Shown in pieces: positions 32,587 to 41,990 of a DNA stretch of 64,000 nt. Below the pieces are notes generated by a model. It was not told the DNA's origin. It searched no databases and saw only the letters and a program-made list of their open reading frames with translations. Source of the stretch: Castellaniella sp034007085 (GTDB taxonomy: Bacteria > Pseudomonadota > Gammaproteobacteria > Burkholderiales > Burkholderiaceae_B). A program made the translations under genes and the position numbers. Every line of letters starts with the position of its first letter. Positions within the stretch are counted from its first letter, which is position 1. The stretch covers positions 6,686-70,685 of the forward strand of contig NZ_JAVERO010000001.1 of NCBI RefSeq assembly GCF_034007085.1. The letters run 5' to 3'.

Positions 32587-33339
32587 TTATTCCTGATCCT
32601 GGTCCTGCTCGACCTCGATGAATTCCTCGCCTTCGGCCAGTTCCTCGACCAGGCCATTGAGGCTCTGTTCGCGGCCGGCGAGCACGGCGTCGGCCATGCC
32701 ACGGGCATACAAGGCAATCGCCTTGGAGGAGTCGTCATTGCCCGGAATGACGTGATCAATGCCTTCGGGGGAATGGTTGGTATCGACCACGCCGACCACC
32801 GGGATGCCCAGGGTCCGGGCCTCGGCCACGGCAATCTTGTGGTAGCCGACGTCGATCACGAACAACGCGTCGGGCAGCATGTTCATTTCCTTGATGCCGC
32901 CGATAGACTTGTTGAGCTTGTCCATTTCGCGCGCGAACATGAGCGCTTCTTTTTTGCTCATGTGCTCGGTGGCGCCTTCGGCCTGCTGGGCTTCCATGTC
33001 CTTGAGGCGCTTGATCGAGGTCTTGACCGTCTTGAAATTGGTCATCATGCCGCCCAGCCAGCGGCTGTCGACGTAGGGCATGCCGCAGCGCTGGGCCTCG
33101 GCGGCGACCAGTTCACGCGCGGAGCGCTTGGTGCCCACGAACAGCACATTGCCGCCGCGTGCGGCGACCTGGCGCACGAACTGGCTGGCCTCCAGGTATT
33201 TTTCAACCGTGCGTTCGAGGTTGACGATATGAATCTTGTTGCGTTGGCCGAAGATGTATTCGGCCATCTTCGGGTTCCAGTAACGGGTCTGGTGGCCAAA
33301 ATGCACACCGGCTTCCAGCATTTCGCGCATGAGCGACAT
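32587..33339 (-). CDS. rpsB: 30S ribosomal protein S2
   Basis: The 250-residue protein of the small ribosomal subunit begins MSLMREMLEAGVHFGHQTRY and has KIHIVNLERTVEKYLEA, LFVGTKRSARELV and the C-terminal IDVGYHKIAVAEARTLGIPV, all conserved S2 segments, then an acidic tail. It is the first gene of the long minus-strand block and is divergent from map across 183 bp. Confidence 0.97.
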   Translation of the reverse strand: MSLMREMLEAGVHFGHQTRYWNPKMAEYIFGQRNKIHIVNLERTVEKYLEASQFVRQVAARGGNVLFVGTKRSARELVAAEAQRCGMPYVDSRWLGGMMTNFKTVKTSIKRLKDMEAQQAEGATEHMSKKEALMFAREMDKLNKSIGGIKEMNMLPDALFVIDVGYHKIAVAEARTLGIPVVGVVDTNHSPEGIDHVIPGNDDSSKAIALYARGMADAVLAGREQSLNGLVEELAEGEEFIEVEQDQDQE

Positions 33340-33482
33340 GAAAATTCTCCGATAGGGTTCAGTCTTGTACCAGGCCAGTATCCGGGACTAACATGAAAAA
33401 GCCGAATCCTGAAATATCGACGTTTTTCACATAGGCCGCGCACACCCTTGGGCGGCCAGGCACGCTATTTACAGCTAAGCCT

Positions 33483-33488
33483 ATAATT
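33483..33488 (+). promoter_or_regulatory. -10 box likely serving map
   Basis: A perfect TATAAT lies 34 bp ahead of the map ATG in an AT-rich patch. No strong -35 is seen at 16-18 bp upstream. The 183-bp region between rpsB and map must also hold the rpsB promoter, which I cannot place. Confidence 0.45.
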
Positions 33489-33522
33489 CTACTATTCATC
33501 TCGTCCATACAGCAAGCAACCC

Positions 33523-34341
33523 ATGGTCCCCGTCATCACCGATCCCCTCGAACTCGACCAGATGCGCGCCGCCTGCCAGGCCGCCGCCAGCATCCTCGAT
33601 TACCTTGAACCCCATGTGCGTGCCGGGGTCACAACGGGAGAACTCGAACGCCTGTGCATGGATTACCTCACCAACACGTTACACGTGCAATCGGCCACCG
33701 TGGGCTACGCCCCCCCAGGCTATCCGCCCTTTCCGGCCTCCATCTGCATTTCGGTCAACCACGTCATCTGCCATGGCATCCCCGGTGACAAGGTCCTGAA
33801 GAACGGCGACATCCTGAACATGGACATCACCATCATCAAGGATGGCTGGTTCGGCGACACCAGCCGCATGTACTGCGTGGGAGAACCGTCCATCCTGGCC
33901 CGTCGCCTGATCGACACCACCTATGAATGCATGTGGCTGGGCATCGAGCAGGTCCGTCCGGGTGCCACCCTGGGCGACATCGGGCACGCCATCCAGAAAC
34001 ACGCGGAACGAGCCGGCTTTTCCGTGGTGCGCGAATACTGCGGCCATGGCGTAGGACGCCGTTTCCATCAGGACCCGCAGGTACTGCACTATGGCAAGCC
34101 CGGCACCGGCCTGCGCCTGGAACCCGGCATGATTTTCACGATCGAGCCCATGATCAATGCCGGCCGCCGCGAAATCCGCACCTTGGCCGACCAGTGGACA
34201 GTCGTCACGCGCGACCACAGCCTGTCGGCCCAATGGGAACACAGCGTTCTGGTCACCGATGGCGGCTACGAAGTGCTGACGGTCTCGCCTGGCATGCCGT
34301 CGCCGCCCGCCTTCGTCCAGGGCGAAGTCAGCCGCGCGTAA
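33523..34341 (+). CDS. map: Methionine aminopeptidase, type I
   Basis: The 272-residue metalloenzyme removes the initiator methionine from new proteins. The pita-bread fold ligands are visible: SVNHVICHGIPGDKVLKNGD (His near 79), NMDITIIKDGWFGDTSR with two Asp, REYCGHGVGRRFHQDPQV, MIFTIEPMINAG and WEHSVLVTDGG. Divergent placement next to rpsB-tsf is widely conserved. It is followed 15 bp later by glnD. Confidence 0.96.
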   Translation: MVPVITDPLELDQMRAACQAAASILDYLEPHVRAGVTTGELERLCMDYLTNTLHVQSATVGYAPPGYPPFPASICISVNHVICHGIPGDKVLKNGDILNMDITIIKDGWFGDTSRMYCVGEPSILARRLIDTTYECMWLGIEQVRPGATLGDIGHAIQKHAERAGFSVVREYCGHGVGRRFHQDPQVLHYGKPGTGLRLEPGMIFTIEPMINAGRREIRTLADQWTVVTRDHSLSAQWEHSVLVTDGGYEVLTVSPGMPSPPAFVQGEVSRA

Positions 34342-34356
34342 CGCCAGGCGGGCGCC

Positions 34357-37008
34357 ATGCAGCAGAAACGCCCTGCCGCCGTTGCTGCCGGCCAGGATCC
34401 GGTCCAGGCGACCCTGTCCGACTTGCGCGCCCGGATGCAGGCCCGCCGGTCCGAGGCCATCCAGGCATGGCGCGTGCACCTGCGCCCCGACACGCTGCTG
34501 GCCGCCTTGCGGCGGATTGCCGACGGAACACTGCGCAGCCTGCTGAAGACGCTTCCCCTGCCGGCTGGTGCCTGCGTGGCAGCCGTCGGCGGCTATGGCC
34601 GGGGCGAACTCTATCCCGGCTCCGATCTGGACATCCTGATCCTTCTGGAACACGCCCCCGATGCGGGCGACCGTGCGCGCATCGAAGCCCTGGTCGCCGC
34701 CCTGTGGGACATCGGACTGGAACCCGGCCTGAGCGTGCGTACCCTGGATCAATGCCGACACGAAGCCGCTGCCGACATCACCGTGCAGACCTCGCTGCTG
34801 GAGGCCCGCTGGCTGGCTGGCGGGCGGGCGCTGTTCCAACGTTTTCGTGAACAGATGCGGCTGGACCTGGACCCCCAGGACTTCTATCTGGCCAAGCGCA
34901 CCGAAATGCAGCAGCGGCATGCCCGTCATCAGGACACGCCCTACGCACTGGAGCCCAACTGCAAGGAATCCCCTGGCGGGTTGCGCGACCTGCAAGTGCT
35001 GTTGTGGCTGGCGCGCGCGGCAGGCCTGGGCACGAACTGGACGGCCGTCGCACGCACCGATCTGCTGACATCCGCCGAATTCCGCGCCCTGCGGCGGGCC
35101 GAACTGGCCTTCAAGCGTCTGCGCATCGAACTGCATCTGCTGGCCGGACGCCGCGAAGATCGCCTGTTGTTCGACCTGCAGCTGCGTCTGGCCCAGGTCT
35201 ATGGCTTCGTCGACCAGCCGCACAGGCGAGCCAGCGAACTGCTGATGCAGCGCTACTACTGGGCCGCCCGCGTCGTCTGCCAGGTCAATCGCCTGTTGAT
35301 GCTGACGCTGGAAGAACGCCTGTTCCCTCGACCGCAGGATGACTCCATCGCCCTGGACGAGGATTTCTGCATTCGCCGCAGGCGGCTGGCCCTGGTCCAT
35401 GAGGATGCCTTCGAACGCAAGCCCGGGCTGCTGCTGAAAGTCTTCCTGGTCACGCAGCAACACCCGGAACTGCAAGGCATGGCGGCAGGCACCCTGCGGG
35501 CCATGTGGCACGCCCGGCACCGCATCGATCGGGCGTTCCGCGACGACCCGGCCAACCGTGGCCTGTTTCTCGAAATTCTGCGCCAGCCACGCGGCATCGT
35601 CCATGCCCTGCGCGACATGACGATGTGGAATATCCTGCCGCGCTATCTGCCTGCCTTCCGACGCATCGTCGGACAGATGCAGCACGATCTGTTCCATGCC
35701 TACACCGTGGATCAGCACATCCTGATGGTGATCCGCAATCTGCGGCGTTTCACCATGCCGGAGCACGCCCAGGAATATCCCCTGGCCAGTCAGCTGATCG
35801 CCGACCTGGACGAACACTGGCTGCTGTATGTGGCCGCCCTGTTCCATGACATTGCCAAAGGCCGTGGCGGCGACCATTCGCAGCTGGGCGCTGCCGAAGT
35901 CCGGCGCTTCGCGCGCCGACACGGGCTGTCCCGCGAGGCCTCCGATCTGCTGGAATTCCTGGTGCGCGAACACCTGACCCTGTCCCAGGTGGCCCAAAAG
36001 CGCGACTTGAGCGATCCTCGGGTGATTCATGAGTTTGCCGCCCGGGTCGGTTCCAGGCGGCGGCTGGCGGCCCTGTATCTGCTGACAGTGGCAGACATCC
36101 GCGGCACCAGCCCCAAGGTCTGGAACACCTGGAAAGGCAAGCTGCTGGAAAATCTGTACCACCAGACGCTCGCGGCCCTGGGCGGCGAGCAGCCCGACAC
36201 CCGGACCATCCTGGCCCTGCGCAAGGAAGCCGCGGCCGCCGAAGTCCGCAGGATGGGCTTGCGCGACGACAGCCGCGAAGCCTTCTGGTCCCAGTTGGAC
36301 GTGGCCTATTTCCTGCGCCATGACGCCAACGAGATCGCCTGGCACACGCGGCACCTGTACCACTGTTTCCAGGGGCCGGATCCGGTTGTGCGCGCTCGTG
36401 TCCTGGGCCAGGGCGAGGCCCTGCAGATCATGGCCTACGCGCCCGACCGGCCAGACCTGTTCATGGATATCTGCACCTATTTCGACCGCCACGGGCTGAG
36501 CATCCAGGACGCCCGCATTCACACCACGCGCCAAGGCTGGGCGCTGGACAGTTTCATCGTGCTGCTGCCCGAACACAGCCGGGATCACCGGTCCTATGCC
36601 ACCCTGATCGAACACGAACTGCGGGCTGCGCTGGCCGACAGCCGGGCAAGTGCCCGGGAAGCCCCCGCGCCGCATCAAGGATCGCGCCGTTCCCGGGCTT
36701 TTCCGATCATGCCCAGCGTCACCCTGCAGCCCGACGAACAAGGCGGCAACTGGCGGCTGTCCGTCACGGCCGCTGATCGCGTGGGCCTGCTGCATGATCT
36801 GGCCCAGGTCTTCGCCCGCCACGATGTCAGCCTGAAAATGGCCAAGATCATGACCCTGGGTGATCGGGTGGAAGATATCTTCATCCTCGACGGCCCTGGC
36901 CTGGAACACCCTCGCAGCCAGATGCAATTCGAACGCCAGGTGCTGGAAGCCCTGGGGGTGGCTGCCCCCTCTTCCCTCTCTTTTTCTTCACCCCCCCAAT
37001 CCCAATAA
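34357..37008 (+). CDS. glnD: Bifunctional uridylyltransferase/uridylyl-removing enzyme (PII modifier)
   Basis: The 883-residue sensor adds UMP to PII proteins when glutamine is low and removes it when glutamine is high, so it sets nitrogen regulation. Domains in order: a nucleotidyltransferase with VGGYGRGELYPGSDLDILIL near residues 75-95, the GlnD helical linker (CKESPGGLRDLQVLLWLARA), an HD phosphohydrolase domain (AALFHDIAKGRGGDHSQLG near 493), and two C-terminal ACT domains at about 690 and 797. It is full length and probably cotranscribed with map. Confidence 0.95.
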   Translation: MQQKRPAAVAAGQDPVQATLSDLRARMQARRSEAIQAWRVHLRPDTLLAALRRIADGTLRSLLKTLPLPAGACVAAVGGYGRGELYPGSDLDILILLEHAPDAGDRARIEALVAALWDIGLEPGLSVRTLDQCRHEAAADITVQTSLLEARWLAGGRALFQRFREQMRLDLDPQDFYLAKRTEMQQRHARHQDTPYALEPNCKESPGGLRDLQVLLWLARAAGLGTNWTAVARTDLLTSAEFRALRRAELAFKRLRIELHLLAGRREDRLLFDLQLRLAQVYGFVDQPHRRASELLMQRYYWAARVVCQVNRLLMLTLEERLFPRPQDDSIALDEDFCIRRRRLALVHEDAFERKPGLLLKVFLVTQQHPELQGMAAGTLRAMWHARHRIDRAFRDDPANRGLFLEILRQPRGIVHALRDMTMWNILPRYLPAFRRIVGQMQHDLFHAYTVDQHILMVIRNLRRFTMPEHAQEYPLASQLIADLDEHWLLYVAALFHDIAKGRGGDHSQLGAAEVRRFARRHGLSREASDLLEFLVREHLTLSQVAQKRDLSDPRVIHEFAARVGSRRRLAALYLLTVADIRGTSPKVWNTWKGKLLENLYHQTLAALGGEQPDTRTILALRKEAAAAEVRRMGLRDDSREAFWSQLDVAYFLRHDANEIAWHTRHLYHCFQGPDPVVRARVLGQGEALQIMAYAPDRPDLFMDICTYFDRHGLSIQDARIHTTRQGWALDSFIVLLPEHSRDHRSYATLIEHELRAALADSRASAREAPAPHQGSRRSRAFPIMPSVTLQPDEQGGNWRLSVTAADRVGLLHDLAQVFARHDVSLKMAKIMTLGDRVEDIFILDGPGLEHPRSQMQFERQVLEALGVAAPSSLSFSSPPQSQ

Positions 37009-37009
37009 C

Positions 37010-37522
37010 ATGACGCTGACACGATCCGACCGTCTTCTGCGCCTCATCGGCCTGCTGTGCCTGGCTGCCGTGGGCTTCGCCCTGATTTCGCAACATGCGT
37101 TCGGCATGCCGCCCTGCGCCTGGTGCGTGCTGCAGCGGCTCATCCTGCTGGCCATCGCAGCCGTCTGCAGCCTGGCGAGCATGGGCTGGAAATCGCCCGT
37201 CGCGCGCCGCGCCGGTGCAATCACGGCCGCAGCCCTGGCGGTATGCGGCATCGCCGTCGCCTGGTACCAGCACAGCGTCGCCTCGCAGATGCTGTCTTGC
37301 GCGCAGACCTTCGCCGATCGTTTCATTTCGGCATCGGGTCTGGATGCCGCCCTGCCCTGGCTGTTCGGCATCTACGCCAGTTGCATGAACGCCCGCGTCA
37401 ATCTGCTGGGGGTGGAATATGCCTTGTGGAGCCTGGCGCTGTTCGTCCTGTGCGCCGTGCTGGCGCTGGCCGCATTGCGTGCAGCCTGGACTGCGCCGGA
37501 ACGCCGATCAACGTCCCGTTAG
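37010..37522 (+). CDS. dsbB: Disulfide bond formation protein DsbB
   Basis: The 170-residue inner-membrane protein reoxidises DsbA and passes electrons to quinone. It has four membrane segments and the two needed cysteine pairs: PPCAWCVLQR in the first periplasmic loop, and a Cys in MLSCAQTF plus one in YASCMNAR in the second. The start is one base after the glnD stop region, so it may be translated from the glnD transcript; no ribosome-binding site is obvious. It converges on purF. Confidence 0.92.
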   Translation: MTLTRSDRLLRLIGLLCLAAVGFALISQHAFGMPPCAWCVLQRLILLAIAAVCSLASMGWKSPVARRAGAITAAALAVCGIAVAWYQHSVASQMLSCAQTFADRFISASGLDAALPWLFGIYASCMNARVNLLGVEYALWSLALFVLCAVLALAALRAAWTAPERRSTSR

Positions 37523-37576
37523 ATCGATCGGCTGCCCGTCGAGCAAAGTTCCCCGCAAGGCGAAGCGCAGGGAAAT

Positions 37577-39079
37577 TCAGCCTTCGTCGATCGCGGCCGC
37601 CATGGCGCCGGAGCGCTGTGGCAGGCCCCGGGTGCGGCTCAGGCGTTCCAGGTAGGCGGCATCGATGTCACCGGTGACGTAGCGCCCATTGAAGCAGGAT
37701 GACTCAAATGATCGCAGGGCGGGATTCAGGTCGCGCAGGGATTGTTCCAGGTCATCCAGATCCTGGTAGACGAGGCCATCGGCACCGATTTCGCGGGCGA
37801 TCTGGGCCTCGTCGCGCCCGGTGGCGATCAGTTCCGCCTGGGTCGGCATGTCGATGCCATAGACGTTCGGATAGCGGACGGCAGGCGCCGCCGAGGCAAA
37901 GAAGACCTTGTGCGCCCCCGCGGCCCGGGCCATATCGACGATTTCGCGGCTGGTGGTGCCACGCACGATGGAATCATCGACCAGCAGCACATTCTTGCCG
38001 CGGAATTCCATGTCGATGGCGCTGAGTTTCTGGCGCACGGATTTCTTGCGCACGGCCTGGCCGGGCATGATGAAGGTGCGGCCGACGTAACGGTTCTTGA
38101 TGAACCCTTCGCGATAGTTCAGGCCCAGGCGCGCGGCCAGCTGCATGGCCGAAGGCCGCGAGGAATCGGGGATCGGCATGACGACGTCCACATCGCCCAG
38201 GCGCAGGGATTTGGCGACCTTGTCCGCCAGATATTCACCCATGTGCAGGCGCGCATCGTAGATCGACACCCCGTCCATCAGGGAATCCGGCCGGGCGAAA
38301 TAGACGTATTCAAAGACACAGGGCGTATGTTCCAGCCCTGAGTCCGCACAGGCCTCGGCGCTGAATTCGCCGTCTTCCGTGATGACGATGGCCTCGCCGG
38401 GGGCGATGTCGCGTACCAGCGAAAAACCGCTGCCGGTCAGGGCCACGGATTCAGAGGCCAGCATCCATTCAGGCCCGGATTCCGTATCATGGCGACCCAG
38501 GCACAGGGGCCGGATGCCGTGCGGATCGCGGAACGCCACCAGGCCGAAGCTGCTGATGTTGGCAATGACCGCATAGGCGCCCTTGGCGCGCCGATGCACC
38601 GCACGCACCGCCTGGAACACCGCGTTGGCATCCAGCGTTACGCCGTTGGACGCCTGCTGCAGTTCGTGGGCGAAGACGTTGAGCAGGACCTCGGAATCGG
38701 AATTGGTGTTGATATGACGCCGATCGTGCTTGAACAGGGATTCGCGCAGTTCGCGCCAGTTGGTCAGGTTGCCATTGTGCACAAAGGTGATGCCGAACGG
38801 TGCGTTCACGTAAAAGGGCTGGGCTTCGTCCACGCTGGCGCTGGAACCCGCCGTGGGGTAGCGTACCTGTCCGACACCGCTGTTGCCAGGCAGCGCACGC
38901 ATGTTGCGCGTGCGAAACACATCGCGCACCAGGCCGTGGGCCTTGTGCATGCTGAAGAACTGATCATGCGCGGTGGCGATGCCGGCCGCATCCTGGCCCC
39001 GGTGCTGCAGCAGCAGCAGGCTGTCATAGATCAGTTGATTGACGGGGCCGCGCCCCATCACACCCACGATTCCGCACAT
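37577..39079 (-). CDS. purF: Amidophosphoribosyltransferase
   Basis: The 500-residue enzyme starts purine synthesis by converting PRPP and glutamine to phosphoribosylamine. After removal of Met1 the N-terminal Cys (MCGIVGVMGRG) is the glutaminase nucleophile. The C-terminal phosphoribosyltransferase domain carries the PRPP loop NVLLVDDSIVRGTTSREIV near residue 365. Length is normal. It is the last gene of folC-dedD-cvpA-purF; metZ, which follows purF in many relatives, is not present here. Confidence 0.96.
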   Translation of the reverse strand: MCGIVGVMGRGPVNQLIYDSLLLLQHRGQDAAGIATAHDQFFSMHKAHGLVRDVFRTRNMRALPGNSGVGQVRYPTAGSSASVDEAQPFYVNAPFGITFVHNGNLTNWRELRESLFKHDRRHINTNSDSEVLLNVFAHELQQASNGVTLDANAVFQAVRAVHRRAKGAYAVIANISSFGLVAFRDPHGIRPLCLGRHDTESGPEWMLASESVALTGSGFSLVRDIAPGEAIVITEDGEFSAEACADSGLEHTPCVFEYVYFARPDSLMDGVSIYDARLHMGEYLADKVAKSLRLGDVDVVMPIPDSSRPSAMQLAARLGLNYREGFIKNRYVGRTFIMPGQAVRKKSVRQKLSAIDMEFRGKNVLLVDDSIVRGTTSREIVDMARAAGAHKVFFASAAPAVRYPNVYGIDMPTQAELIATGRDEAQIAREIGADGLVYQDLDDLEQSLRDLNPALRSFESSCFNGRYVTGDIDAAYLERLSRTRGLPQRSGAMAAAIDEG

Positions 39080-39094
39080 AAGAATGAATTCCGG

Positions 39095-39583
39095 CTAATA
39101 GGGAAGCAGTTCTGCCACCTGGATCGGCAACAGTGATTTGACTTGCTGGAAACCCCGGACAGCCGCTGCCGATGTACGGGCGTTCTGCCACCAGGGTTCC
39201 TGGGGAAGCTGAGTGTAGCCTGCCAGCCCCACCAGGGCCAGGACGAGCACCATGCCGCGCACGGCGCCAAACAGTGCGCCCAGACCGTGATCGGCTGGCG
39301 TCAGGCCGGTGCGATCCACCAGTGCGCCCAGCGCCATGTTCAACAGGCCGACCACCAGCAAGGCCAGGATGAAGACTGCCCCATAGGCCGCCAGGGCGCG
39401 CAGCAGGCCATTGTCGACCAATCCCGTCAACCAGTCCGATGCGCCCGGTCCCCACCAGATGGCAGCGACAAAAGCGGCAATATAGGCGATCAGTGACAGG
39501 ACTTCGCGCAGGAAGCCGCGCAACAGGCCGATCAAGGTCGAGACAACTACCACGGCCAGGACGAAGTAATCGAAACTGGTCAC
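39095..39583 (-). CDS. cvpA: CvpA family membrane protein
   Basis: The 162-residue protein has four membrane segments (start TSFDYFVLAVVVVSTLIGL, then LREVLSLIAYIAAFVAAI) and the conserved DHGLGALFGAVRGMV of the CvpA family, known from colicin V production and bile or envelope-stress tolerance. Molecular function is unsettled. It overlaps the SPOR protein gene by 4 bp and lies 15 bp before purF, the standard arrangement. Confidence 0.92.
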   Translation of the reverse strand: MTSFDYFVLAVVVVSTLIGLLRGFLREVLSLIAYIAAFVAAIWWGPGASDWLTGLVDNGLLRALAAYGAVFILALLVVGLLNMALGALVDRTGLTPADHGLGALFGAVRGMVLVLALVGLAGYTQLPQEPWWQNARTSAAAVRGFQQVKSLLPIQVAELLPY

Positions 39584-40404
39584 TTGCCGGAGATCAGGCC
39601 GTTCTGGTAGCCCAGGGCCCGGAGTCGGGCCTGGGCTGCCTGGGCGGCTTCGTGAGAGCCGAAGGGGCCCACGCGCAGCCGGTAGACCGTGCGGCCGTTG
39701 GATTGGCCGCGTTCGACGTACGCATCAGTGACGCCGGCTTGGCGCAGACTGTCGCGCCGTGCCTGGGCATCCTGTTCAGTTGTGTAGGCGGCAACCTGCA
39801 GATAATAGCGGCCCCCAGTGGCGGCGCGCGACCCGGAACTGGCCGCAGGCGGTGTCTTGCCAGCCAGCAGGGCCAGGGCGACAGAACCATCGTCGGTGCG
39901 TTCGACCGGCGCCCGAGCGGCGGCGGGTTTTTCTGTGCCGGGCCGATCAGCAGCCTTGCGAGCGTCTGCGACCGGTTTTTCGCGCGTCGGCTCGGGGGGA
40001 GCTGGTGCAGGTTCGGCGGGTGCGGGTTCGGGGGCCGCCGCAATCGCTGGCGCCGGGGGCTGGTCCGGCGCAGCGGGGGGAACCGCAGGGCTGGCACCGA
40101 CAGCAGGCGCTGAAGGAACCGGATCCTGGGCAGCGCCGCCCGAAGCGTCTGGCTGCATGGCGGGGGGGTCGGTGGCCGGCGGCAAGCCAGCCACCGGCGC
40201 TGGCACCACGATCGGGGCGTGGGCATCATCAGGGACGGGTTCGTCGAACAGCCAGGGCACGATGATGAACGCCGTCAACACCAGCGCCAGTGCGCCGATC
40301 AGACGCCGGCGGGCTTTCACGCGCAGTTCACGGAGCTGGGCTTCGGTTCCCGTGGATCGCGCCGGGGCGCGTTGTCCGGTTTCGGTTCCCTTGCGAAAAA
40401 ACAT
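39580..40404 (-). CDS. dedD: SPOR-domain protein (DedD/FtsN-like)
   Basis: The 274-residue protein has a short cytoplasmic part, one membrane helix (about residues 36-52, ALALVLTAFIIVPWLF), a long Pro/Ala-rich periplasmic linker and a C-terminal SPOR domain (YYLQVAAYTTEQDAQARRD, then YRLRVGPFGSHEAAQAA). SPOR domains bind denuded glycan at the division septum, so it probably acts in cell division. It lies 46 bp after folC and overlaps cvpA. Confidence 0.92.
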   Translation of the reverse strand: MFFRKGTETGQRAPARSTGTEAQLRELRVKARRRLIGALALVLTAFIIVPWLFDEPVPDDAHAPIVVPAPVAGLPPATDPPAMQPDASGGAAQDPVPSAPAVGASPAVPPAAPDQPPAPAIAAAPEPAPAEPAPAPPEPTREKPVADARKAADRPGTEKPAAARAPVERTDDGSVALALLAGKTPPAASSGSRAATGGRYYLQVAAYTTEQDAQARRDSLRQAGVTDAYVERGQSNGRTVYRLRVGPFGSHEAAQAAQARLRALGYQNGLISGK

Positions 40405-40450
40405 CGTGCAGCCAACCCATCAAAAGTGGCGGATCGGCCTTCCGGCCCGA

Positions 40451-41863
40451 TCAGGACAGGACATCCCGGCCTTCGCGGCGCAGCACGTCAAGCACAGGGC
40501 CGACCGTGGCAAACGATCCAAACACGAGAATTCTATCATTGTCGCCAGCCAGTCTACGGGCCTCGGCAAAGGCTTGTTCCGGACTGTCAAAAGTTGAAAC
40601 CTGAACGTCCCGGGCAGCGATGGCCGGCCGGGGCGCAGGCCGCACGCCAGGCTTGTGCGCAGTAGTAGGCCGCGTGATCTCTTGACTGTGCGCGATGAAG
40701 GAATCCGGCGGTGTCCGGCTGCCGCTGATGCGACGCACGATGGCCGCCAGTTCCTGGGCGCTGGTGCCGCGCGGCCCGCTCAGTGTGGCGCACAGCCAGC
40801 GATCGACTCGCTGCGCCAGACGCGACAGCGTGGCCTCGATGTCCTTGTCGTTCAACATGCCGACCACCGCATAGGTGTGCGGGTAATGGCCCATGCTGTC
40901 CAGATTCTGACCCAATGCCGAGATGGCGTGCGGATTGTGCCCCACATCCAGGATGGTGGCCGGCAGGCCCGGCAGGATCTGCATTCGCCCAGGCAGACTG
41001 ACATGCAGCAGCCCCTGGCGCACATCCTGCTGGGTGACCACCAGATGGTCGCGCAGGGCTTCCAGGGCCGCCAGGGCCGCCGAGGCATTCAACAGCTGAT
41101 TGGCGCCTCGCAGGGCGGGATAGCCCAGTGCATTGCGACGTTGCGTGCGACCGCCGTAGGCCCATTGCTGACGGTCGCCGGAATAATTGAAATCGACCCC
41201 GACACGCCATAAATCGGCGCCGATCGCAGCAGCATGGTCGATCACGCTTTGCGGCGGGACCGGATCGGCGCAGATAGCGGGCTTGCCTGCCCGGAAGACA
41301 TGAGCCTTTTCCAGACCGATGGCCTCGCGGGTATCCCCCAGGTACTGCATATGGTCCAGATCGACACTGGTCAGGATCGCGCAGTCGGTATCGATCAGGT
41401 TGACCGCATCCAGCCGGCCGCCCAGGCCGACTTCCAGAACCACGACGTCCAGCTGACTGGCCTGGAACAGCAGCAAAGCGGCCAGCGTGCTCATCTCGAA
41501 ATAGGTCAAGGTCGTCTGCCCCAGGACCGATTGGATGCGCTCGAACTGCGCCACGATCGCTTCATCGGAAGCATCCTCGCCATTGACGCGGATGCGTTCG
41601 TTGAAACGCAACAAATGGGGCGATGTGTACTTGCCGACCTTGTAGCCCGCTGCAAGCAGCATGGATTCCAGCATGGCGCAGGTGGACCCCTTGCCATTGG
41701 TGCCCGCCACCGTGATCTTGGTGCAATCCAGGGACAGAGCCAGGCGCTGGGCCACGGCGCGAATGCGGTCCAGGCCCAGATCGATGGCCTTGGGATGCAG
41801 GGTTTCGAGATAGGCCAGCCAGTCGGCCAGCGCGGCGCCCGGGGCAGGAGCGGAAAGGGACAT
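40451..41863 (-). CDS. folC: Dihydrofolate synthase/folylpolyglutamate synthase
   Basis: The 470-residue ATP enzyme makes dihydrofolate from dihydropteroate and adds glutamate tails to folates. The P-loop ITVAGTNGKGSTCAMLESML is near residue 50, the second motif is VVLEVGLGGRLDAVN, and the C-terminal domain has TILDVGHNPHAISAL. The ATG at 41863 begins the usual N-terminus; an upstream extension is not needed. It is about 40 residues longer than E. coli FolC. The accD gene that precedes folC in many proteobacteria is absent here; upstream is lpdA. Confidence 0.94.
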   Translation of the reverse strand: MSLSAPAPGAALADWLAYLETLHPKAIDLGLDRIRAVAQRLALSLDCTKITVAGTNGKGSTCAMLESMLLAAGYKVGKYTSPHLLRFNERIRVNGEDASDEAIVAQFERIQSVLGQTTLTYFEMSTLAALLLFQASQLDVVVLEVGLGGRLDAVNLIDTDCAILTSVDLDHMQYLGDTREAIGLEKAHVFRAGKPAICADPVPPQSVIDHAAAIGADLWRVGVDFNYSGDRQQWAYGGRTQRRNALGYPALRGANQLLNASAALAALEALRDHLVVTQQDVRQGLLHVSLPGRMQILPGLPATILDVGHNPHAISALGQNLDSMGHYPHTYAVVGMLNDKDIEATLSRLAQRVDRWLCATLSGPRGTSAQELAAIVRRISGSRTPPDSFIAHSQEITRPTTAHKPGVRPAPRPAIAARDVQVSTFDSPEQAFAEARRLAGDNDRILVFGSFATVGPVLDVLRREGRDVLS

Positions 41864-41885
41864 GAGTGGACTTCGGCAATCAACA

Positions 41886-41915
41886 ACGGCAGGTGCCGAT
41901 ATTAGCACCTGCCGT
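41886..41915 (-). terminator. Hairpin after lpdA, upstream of folC
   Basis: ACGGCAGGTGC (41886-41896) and GCACCTGCCGT (41905-41915) make a perfect 11-bp stem with an 8-base loop. It lies 76 bp after the lpdA stop on the minus strand and just before the folC start, so it probably ends the aceE-aceF-lpdA transcript. TGTTGATTG follows, only weakly T-rich. Confidence 0.6.
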
Positions 41916-41990
41916 CAGGGAATACGCCGGGCAAACCTGTTGTCCACAAGGCGGTCACGTGCCGCCCGCAGACCACGCAGCATGGGGCGT

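Noticed and set aside
33679..36927. A very long open frame on the minus strand opposite map and glnD
   Set aside because: It is a GC-rich shadow of two clear plus-strand genes. Its translation has no family motif and is rich in Gln, Gly and Ala runs typical of antisense frames.
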